This document shows, piece by piece, positions 59,202-64,000 of a stretch of DNA of 64,000 nt. Within the stretch, counting starts at the first letter, position 1. Every line of letters starts with the position of its first letter. Below the pieces are notes generated by a model. The model had not been told where the DNA came from, did not search any database, and saw only the letters and a list, made by a program, of their open reading frames with translations. Origin of the DNA: DASZIT01 sp036489495 (lineage in GTDB: Bacteria > Actinomycetota > Acidimicrobiia > Acidimicrobiales > RAAP-2); the NCBI GenBank assembly GCA_036489495.1, contig DASXFR010000015.1:1-64000 (forward strand). The letters are read 5' to 3'. Position numbers and translations under genes: made by a program.

Positions 59202-60226
59202 GGGACTCCTTGGGGTTCGGGGACGGAGACGACCTGATCGTGCGGCTCACTGACGAACTCGTTCTTCCGGGTCGACCCGGCGGCCAGGGCGACCCCGGCG
59301 ACAATGACTCCGGGGAGTACGAAGAACCAGGGGAAGAGCGGGAACGGCGGCAGGCTGGCGATGGCCTGATAGCTGGCGACGTTGTCGCTCATTGCGCCGA
59401 TCATCGGCGTCATGTCGTTCAAGATGTGCACCCAGTGGGCATCCAGCGAGGCCACCGCCGGAAACCGCGAGGCGATCTGGGCTTGGGTGAGTCCCGAGCG
59501 CTGCAGACTGGGAACGATCTCCAGCCGGATCGCCCCCTGACCTTCCGCCATGGTGGCGAAGTAGCCCTGAATCTGCTGCACATTCTGGGTGGTCTCGATC
59601 GTCTTGAAGGCAGACATCATCTGGCCTCCCTTCGGCGCCCGTTGAAACATTTGGAAGACGCCGGGGGCGGCGATGAGACCGATCCCCAGGACCACCAAGA
59701 CCCATCTCCCCCACTTCCAACGGGCCGGTTTCAGCAGTGTGGCAAGGGCAAACCCGAAGATCAGCACGCCGGGAATGACGAAGAACCAGGGAAACAGCCG
59801 GAAGCTGGGCAGGGCGGCGACGGCCAGGTAGTTCCCGAGATTGGCTTGGACTTCGGTCATCATGCCGGTCATCTTCGAGTCGATGGCGGGCCATTGCTGA
59901 TTGAAGCTGGCAAAGGTCGGATAGGCAGAATCGAACGAGACTCGATTGTTCGACCCCGTGTCCAGGTAGGCGGCGACACTGGTATTGCTCTGCTGGACCC
60001 CAGCATTGATCTGCTTGAGGTCGGTCTGGAAGCCATCGAGACGAGCGGTGGTCATGAAGGGCTTGAACTCCGCGATCATGACCGCCCCTTTGGGCGTCTT
60101 TCCGAACATGTTGAAGGCGAAGGGCATGACCACCAGTGCCGCCCCGATCACCGCCACGCTGATCAGGGCCCATCGCTTGGGGCGCGCGACGGGGTCCGTC
60201 GGGCGGCCAGCGGGCACGGCGCTCAT
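59198..60226 (-). CDS. Internally duplicated membrane protein of unknown function
   Basis: A 342-residue protein made of two homologous halves (about 17-161 and 169-316). Each half has a membrane span, a FxMFxRxPKGxxMxxxFK-like motif (FNMFGKTPKGAVM; FQMFQRAPKGGQM), an extracytoplasmic helical region of about 85 residues, and a second span with the near-identical FPWFFVIPGVLIFG and FPWFFVLPGVIVAG. Four spans give both termini on the cytoplasmic side. I recognise no family. The ATG at 60226 is 65 bases downstream of the predicted start point of a strong promoter. First gene of the five-gene operon. Confidence 0.7.
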   Translation of the reverse strand: MSAVPAGRPTDPVARPKRWALISVAVIGAALVVMPFAFNMFGKTPKGAVMIAEFKPFMTTARLDGFQTDLKQINAGVQQSNTSVAAYLDTGSNNRVSFDSAYPTFASFNQQWPAIDSKMTGMMTEVQANLGNYLAVAALPSFRLFPWFFVIPGVLIFGFALATLLKPARWKWGRWVLVVLGIGLIAAPGVFQMFQRAPKGGQMMSAFKTIETTQNVQQIQGYFATMAEGQGAIRLEIVPSLQRSGLTQAQIASRFPAVASLDAHWVHILNDMTPMIGAMSDNVASYQAIASLPPFPLFPWFFVLPGVIVAGVALAAGSTRKNEFVSEPHDQVVSVPEPQGVP

Positions 60227-60297
60227 CTGGACTTCCTCAGGGACAACGACCCTCTCGATTCTCCGGGACGGCGACTCACCGCCATCGGTCGGCGACC

Positions 60298-60327
60298 ATA
60301 GTATGTATTGCCGATCGACTTAGTCAA
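60298..60327 (-). promoter_or_regulatory. Promoter of the five-gene exported-protein operon
   Basis: On the minus strand, TTGACT (60327-60322) and TACTAT (60303-60298) are separated by 18 bases, close to sigma70 consensus. The start point would be near 60291, leaving a leader of about 65 bases before the ATG at 60226. No palindromic operator was recognised in this stretch. The remaining bases to 60468 carry no supported feature. Confidence 0.55.
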
Positions 60328-60468
60328 GAATCGTGCAAAACCGCTGGTCTTGCCATGATCACGGGCGGCGGATGACGGAATGGGCCCCCAGGGGCCGCGA
60401 GGCAGCCGGGTCCAGCTCCTGTCCCCCCGGGCCGGTCCGCCGAGACAGCTACGTCATTCGGACACCAG

Positions 60469-61284
60469 TCAGTTGTTGAGGATGCCCCCCAGAATCGAGC
60501 CCCCACTGCTGCGGGAATTCTCGTTTTCGGGGAGGTAGGGCACGATGGCGTGGGCGAGTTGGGAGATCGGCATGGTCTGAAGCCAGACCATCCCGGGCCC
60601 GGTGAGAGAGGCGAGAAAGAGCGAGTCGGCGCCGAACAGCATGTTCTTCACGCCTTTCACCATCTTGATCTCGAAGCTCATCCCGGCATCGAACAGCCCG
60701 ACGTGACCGGGGATCACCCGGAGGTTCTCCCCCGGCGCCAGGTGGTATTCGACCAGTTCTCCAGAGAGTGCGATCCAGGTGGTGCCCTGGCCGCTCACCC
60801 GCTGGAGGATGAAACCGCTTCCTCCGAAGATCCCGGCTCCGAGCTTCTGCTGGAAACCGATGGCCAGGTTCACCCCCGAGGTCGCGGCCAGGAAGCCGTG
60901 GCGGTGGACCAGGTATTCGCGATCGGGCGCAATGGCGACGGGCCGGATCTCTCCCGGCAGCTTGGCGGCAAAGGAGACGGTGCCGGGGCCGCCCTCCGCC
61001 TGGTACTCGGTGAGAAACAGGCCACCGCCGGCGACCGTTCGTTTGAGGGCGCCGAGCATTCCCTTGGAGCCGGCCCCCGAGGTCGAGGTCGACAACTGGA
61101 TCGACGACGTCATCCAGGAGAGCTCGCCGCCTGGCGAGACGATGGACTGCCCCGGGTTGAGGTCGACCTGGAGAACCGGCATCACGGTGCCGACCACCCG
61201 GTGGGTGACCCCGGAGGCGGCGTCGACCGCGCTCGGATCGTCCGGGGAAGGCGGGGACTCTGGGGGTGGCGGCAGATTCGACAT
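60469..61284 (-). CDS. AIM24 family protein
   Basis: A 271-residue protein of the AIM24 (TIGR00266) family. After a Pro/Asp-rich start (MSNLPPPPESPPSPDDPSA) come VVGTVMPVLQVDLNPGQSIV, SPGGELSWMTSSI, AGGGLFLTEYQAEGGPGTVSFAAKLPGEI in adjacent parts, and QRVSGQGTTWIALSGELVEYHLAPGENLRV. It ends with MVWLQTMPISQLAHAI. The double-psi beta-barrel fold is of unknown function; the eukaryotic member is mitochondrial inner-membrane linked. A GGAG site precedes the ATG at 61284. A hydrophobic ligand or membrane-organising role is the usual guess. Confidence 0.85.
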   Translation of the reverse strand: MSNLPPPPESPPSPDDPSAVDAASGVTHRVVGTVMPVLQVDLNPGQSIVSPGGELSWMTSSIQLSTSTSGAGSKGMLGALKRTVAGGGLFLTEYQAEGGPGTVSFAAKLPGEIRPVAIAPDREYLVHRHGFLAATSGVNLAIGFQQKLGAGIFGGSGFILQRVSGQGTTWIALSGELVEYHLAPGENLRVIPGHVGLFDAGMSFEIKMVKGVKNMLFGADSLFLASLTGPGMVWLQTMPISQLAHAIVPYLPENENSRSSGGSILGGILNN

Positions 61285-61376
61285 CGGAGCTCCTTAGATC
61301 ATTGACGCCCGGCCCATCTGGCTCGAGCAGCATTCGGTTGGGGTGAAGCCGGTCGCCGGCTTGCCGACCGGCAAGA

Positions 61377-61565
61377 TCAGCCGCTGAATCCTTTTGCGGC
61401 GCTCAATCGGGAGGCCAGCTCCTGGAGAGCATCCGGCAGTTGGTCAGAGAGGTACTTGGCGGCCTCACCGTCATCTCCCCCGGCATCGATGGCCCGCAGC
61501 AACTGGGCCATCGCGTGGGTCAACGCCTCGGCTGCCTCTTCGATCTGTTTTGCGTCTGCACTCAT
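61377..61565 (-). CDS. Small helical protein of unknown function
   Basis: A 62-residue protein beginning MSADAKQIEEAAEALTHAMA and rich in Ala, Leu, Glu and Gln, so probably all helical. It includes LSDQLPDALQELASRLSAAKG. AGGAGG lies about eight bases before the ATG at 61565, which supports the start. The longer frame upstream adds sequence unlike coding. No known family. It is 92 bases upstream of AIM24 on the same strand, and cotranscription is possible. Confidence 0.6.
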   Translation of the reverse strand: MSADAKQIEEAAEALTHAMAQLLRAIDAGGDDGEAAKYLSDQLPDALQELASRLSAAKGFSG

Positions 61566-61719
61566 GGTGAGGCCTCCTTCTGCTCCCGCCCAACGGTAGT
61601 GGAGTGACGGGCCAACGTGCAGACCGAAATGCCGGTCTTCAATGATCAAAAGGGTCGGAGCCGGGCAGCCGAAATCGCGGGTACCGCGACTCGGCCCGCG
61701 GGTGTGCCACGGTTGAGAG

Positions 61720-62469
61720 ATGACGGCGTACCGACGCTTTTCGGGCTTCTACGACGCGGTGATGGACGATCCGGGCCCCCGGGCCCAGCAAGTCATCGAC
61801 TGGGTAACCAGGTACTTTCCCCAAGCCTCCTCCCTGCTCGAGCTGGGTTGTGGCACGGGATCCATCCTCGCCCGGCTGACCTCGATTCCCTCCCTTACCG
61901 GGCTGGACCTTTCGCCGGAGATGCTGGCGGTGGCCCGGGAAAAGGTCCCCGGAGCCCGCTTGATCGAGGGCGACATGAAGGCGTTCTCGCTGGAGGAGAC
62001 ATTCGACGTGGTGATCTGCGTGTTTGACACGTTGAATCACCTCCTGGCCTTCGCCGATTGGGAGGCGATGTTCGGGGTCGTCCACGATCACCTGACGGAG
62101 ACGGGTCTCTTCATCTTCGACGTCAACACCTTGGGAGAGCTCCGGCGTCTGGGCGAGGAACCGCCGTGGGTCTACGACTTCGGCCAGGGGGTTGCCATCA
62201 TCGATGTGGCCTTCGCCGAAGATGGGATGGCGGAGGGCGTCTCGGAATGGGACATCAGAATCTTTGAAGATGCCGGGGACGGGCGTTACGACCTTCACCG
62301 TGAGCAGATCGGCGAGCTCGCCGTTCCCCTGTCGCACATCAAGTCCGCCTTGGAGGGCAGGTATCTCCCCCTGGAGGAGACCGACGAACGTGGAGAGCTG
62401 CCCACCGATGACTCGGTCAAGGGCCACTTCTGCTATCGCCGATCCGGCTCAGAACCTCAAGGCATCTGA
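61720..62469 (+). CDS. Class I SAM-dependent methyltransferase
   Basis: A 249-residue methyltransferase of the class I fold. Motif I is SLLELGCGTGSIL (about 39-51), motif II GLDLSPEMLAVAREK, and post-II LIEGDMKAF. Motif IV DVVICVFDTLNHLLAFADWEAMF (96-118) is typical of the type-11/25 group. The C-terminal half has YDFGQGVAIIDV and YLPLEETDERGELP. The acceptor is unknown. The ATG at 61720 follows GAGAG. The stop at 62469 is followed by 117 bases before the beta-lactamase-like gene. It is distinct from the remnant at 4.8-5.2 kb. Confidence 0.87.
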   Translation: MTAYRRFSGFYDAVMDDPGPRAQQVIDWVTRYFPQASSLLELGCGTGSILARLTSIPSLTGLDLSPEMLAVAREKVPGARLIEGDMKAFSLEETFDVVICVFDTLNHLLAFADWEAMFGVVHDHLTETGLFIFDVNTLGELRRLGEEPPWVYDFGQGVAIIDVAFAEDGMAEGVSEWDIRIFEDAGDGRYDLHREQIGELAVPLSHIKSALEGRYLPLEETDERGELPTDDSVKGHFCYRRSGSEPQGI

Positions 62470-62586
62470 TCGGGGGATTCGGCCGGTCGCCCTCCGGCCG
62501 AACTGGCCTTATACGAGACGGTAACGTCGCATTTGCTGGTACGTTGGCCGGCGTAGCATCGTTGCCGCCGCCGAACACCGAGGGGA

Positions 62587-63570
62587 ATGGTGTCAGCACT
62601 CTGCTCCTCCCGAGCCGCCCGGTTCTTCAAACCTGTCATGGCCATCGTCGCCATTGCCATCGTCGGACTCGCCCTTGTCCAGGAAGGTTCAGCCGGTGCC
62701 ACCGGCACCACTGCGACCACGACTTCGTCGAACCCCGGCAATTCGAACAATCCCCTCCGTGGCGTCCTCGCCTATCTCGACTCTCGAAAGGGAGTCGCCC
62801 AGGTGGCGCTCTTCGACAAGCTCACCGGCAAGACGTATCTGGTCTCGAATGGGACTGACCTGCAGTACACGGCCAGCATCGTCAAGCTCGACGTCCTGGC
62901 CCTGTGGTTGTGGCTCTACCAATCGGTGCCGGGGACGATCCCGTCGAACCTGCCGTTCTCGATCCAATACCTGATGAAGAACATGATCACGATGAGTGAC
63001 AACGTCGCCGCGACGTCGCTGTTCTACTTCAGCGGGGGTTGCAACGTACTCACCCAGTTCGACATTCTGATTCCTACCCACAACACCAAGGTCGGCTGCG
63101 AGACATCCAACTACTACGGGTGGGGAAATTCGACCACTTCGGCCGCCGATCAAGCGTCGGTGGTGAAGACCCTCGCCTACGACAATCCCGTATTGAAGCC
63201 GAATGCACGGGATTACGGGCTAAAACTCATGGAGGACGTCATACCTACCCAGCGTTGGGGTGTCACCTGCGGACCGTGGGGCACCACCTGCAACGGACCA
63301 AAGTACGCCGACCCCCTGCCCGGGGTGACCGTCGCCCTCAAGAACGGTTGGAAGTACCTCCCGACCTGTGCCAAGCAGGACGATTCGTGCCCCTGGCAGG
63401 TCAACAGCATCGGGTGGGTGCAGGGCAAGGATCGCAACTACGTCCTAGCCGTGCTCACCACGGACGACCCAGTCGGGAAGGGCACCTATGGATTCGATTA
63501 CGGGATCACCACCATTCAGGACGTGTCCAAACGGGTATGGAACAACCTGGCGCCTCATCCGGCGCACTGA
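62587..63570 (+). CDS. Serine beta-lactamase-like exported protein
   Basis: A 327-residue exported protein of the class A beta-lactamase/DD-peptidase fold. Signal or anchor: KPVMAIVAIAIVGLALVQ (about 15-32) with an AGA region after. Active-site SxxK is S97-I-V-K100 in YTASIVKLDVLAL, and the SxN equivalent is S137-D-N139 in MITMSDNVAATSL. The third element, where enzymes have KTG or KSG, reads KNG in VTVALKNGWKYLP. Extra Cys-rich segment: CGPWGTTCNGPKYADPLPG. It may be a peptidoglycan hydrolase or a beta-lactam-binding protein. A GAGGGGA precedes the ATG immediately, so the GTG at 62590 is an alternative. Confidence 0.8.
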   Translation: MVSALCSSRAARFFKPVMAIVAIAIVGLALVQEGSAGATGTTATTTSSNPGNSNNPLRGVLAYLDSRKGVAQVALFDKLTGKTYLVSNGTDLQYTASIVKLDVLALWLWLYQSVPGTIPSNLPFSIQYLMKNMITMSDNVAATSLFYFSGGCNVLTQFDILIPTHNTKVGCETSNYYGWGNSTTSAADQASVVKTLAYDNPVLKPNARDYGLKLMEDVIPTQRWGVTCGPWGTTCNGPKYADPLPGVTVALKNGWKYLPTCAKQDDSCPWQVNSIGWVQGKDRNYVLAVLTTDDPVGKGTYGFDYGITTIQDVSKRVWNNLAPHPAH

Positions 63571-63630
63571 CCCCAGAGATCGAGTCATGCAACAACCCCG
63601 CCATCTCATCTAAACAGGAGGCCAGTCACT

Positions 63631-64000
63631 ATGTCGGAGTACTCGCCCGCGCAGGGTCGATATCAGTCGATGCAGTACCGGAGATGCGGGCGAAGTGGCG
63701 TTCTCCTCCCACTGCTGTCTCTGGGCCTGTGGCACAACTTCGGTGACGACCGCCCCCTCGATACCCAGCGGGCCATCCTCCGACGGGCCTTCGATCTCGG
63801 GATCACCCACTTCGACCTGGCAAACAACTACGGCCCTCCGTACGGAAGTGCGGAAAGGAATTTCGGCACGCTGATGCGCACGGATTTTAGTTCCTTGCGA
63901 GACGAATTGATCATTTCCAGCAAGGCAGGATGGGACATGTGGCCCGGGCCCTACGGCGACCACGGAAGCCGCAAGTACCTCCTGGCCAGCCTCGACCAGA
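63631..64000 (+). CDS. Aldo/keto reductase, YghZ-like (5' part, cut by window end)
   Basis: The visible 123 residues start MSEYSPAQGRYQSMQYRRCG with AGGAGG nine bases upstream. They continue RSGVLLPLLSLGLWHNFGDD, then RAILRRAFDLGITHFDLANNYGPPYGSAERNFG (in two parts), and ELIISSKAGWDMWPGPYGDHGSRKYLLASLDQ. Catalytic-site residues of the aldo/keto reductase family are visible: Asp in HFDLANNYGP, Tyr in the same block and Lys in SSKAGWDM. The match is to the YghZ (L-glyceraldehyde 3-phosphate reductase) branch. The C-terminal two-thirds lie beyond the window. Confidence 0.85.
   Translation, partial: MSEYSPAQGRYQSMQYRRCGRSGVLLPLLSLGLWHNFGDDRPLDTQRAILRRAFDLGITHFDLANNYGPPYGSAERNFGTLMRTDFSSLRDELIISSKAGWDMWPGPYGDHGSRKYLLASLDQ

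Noticed and set aside
60375..60410. GGCCCC/GGGGCC palindrome as a terminator
   Set aside because: The loop would be only two bases and there is no T-run; likely chance in GC-rich DNA.

Overview
The window is GC-rich actinobacterial chromosome, most likely from an uncultured member of the Acidimicrobiia. That class placement is inference. The support is the mixture of a complete mce operon (yrbEA, yrbEB, mceA-F, Mce-associated protein), a MurT/GatD lipid II amidation pair, F420-type luciferase-like oxidoreductases, frequent GTG/TTG starts, and many 4-base ATGA/GTGA gene overlaps. No rRNA, integrase, transposase, plasmid gene or CRISPR array was seen. One tRNA gene, tRNA-Val(CAC), is present.

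Layout. 1-4.6 kb: a truncated gene at the edge, then YoaK, YwaF-like, MFS, DUF302 and DUF2505 genes. 4.5-8.9 kb: an atypical, lower-GC segment with two gene remnants, a TetR repressor and a divergent two-gene unit. That unit encodes a DUF2236 (MpaB/latex-clearing-like oxygenase) domain fused to a cytochrome P450, followed by a YceI protein. It has a textbook promoter overlapped by a pair of pseudopalindromes. 9-13.3 kb: tRNA-Val, an amidase, a double-VOC protein, a charged bipolar membrane protein and a TetR. 13.3-19.7 kb: a tightly overlapping lipid operon (fatty acyl reductase-HAD fusion, zinc alcohol dehydrogenase, LarA/DUF2088-like protein, PlsC acyltransferase). 19.7-23.3 kb, opposite strand: HAD-PlsC fusion, MurT, GatD. 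23.5-32 kb: LysR, GNAT, YqgE, crotonase, MFS, an F420-type oxidoreductase/nitroreductase operon, and a NhaA-peroxiredoxin pair. 32-37 kb: a minus-strand, probably catabolic run (LLM oxidoreductase, hotdog thioesterase, CrtC/DUF7064-like, aminoglycoside-kinase-like, carboxymuconolactone decarboxylase-like, VOC). 37-39.9 kb: a histone-deacetylase-family hydrolase, a second DUF2236 protein and a divergent TetR. 39.9-49.8 kb: the mce operon, whose first gene is its own TetR. It is divergent from a third DUF2236 gene at 49.9 kb. 51-55 kb: a LysM-lytic transglycosylase, small basic protein, DHFR-like protein, and a DeoR regulator with MFS and HAD genes. 56-60.3 kb: a five-gene minus-strand operon of exported and membrane proteins of unknown function. 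It has a tandem paralogue pair and an internally duplicated membrane protein. 60.4-64 kb: AIM24, a small helical protein, a methyltransferase, a serine beta-lactamase-like protein and the start of a YghZ-like aldo-keto reductase.

How the genes fit together. Envelope and lipid functions dominate: Mce lipid import, acyl reduction and acyl transfer, lipid II amidation, and lytic transglycosylase. All three DUF2236 oxygenase genes stand divergently next to a TetR-family gene, each with a palindrome in the intergenic gap. This suggests ligand-responsive oxidation of hydrophobic substrates. The two best candidates for undescribed biology are the DUF2236-P450 fusion locus and the 56-60 kb exported-protein operon.
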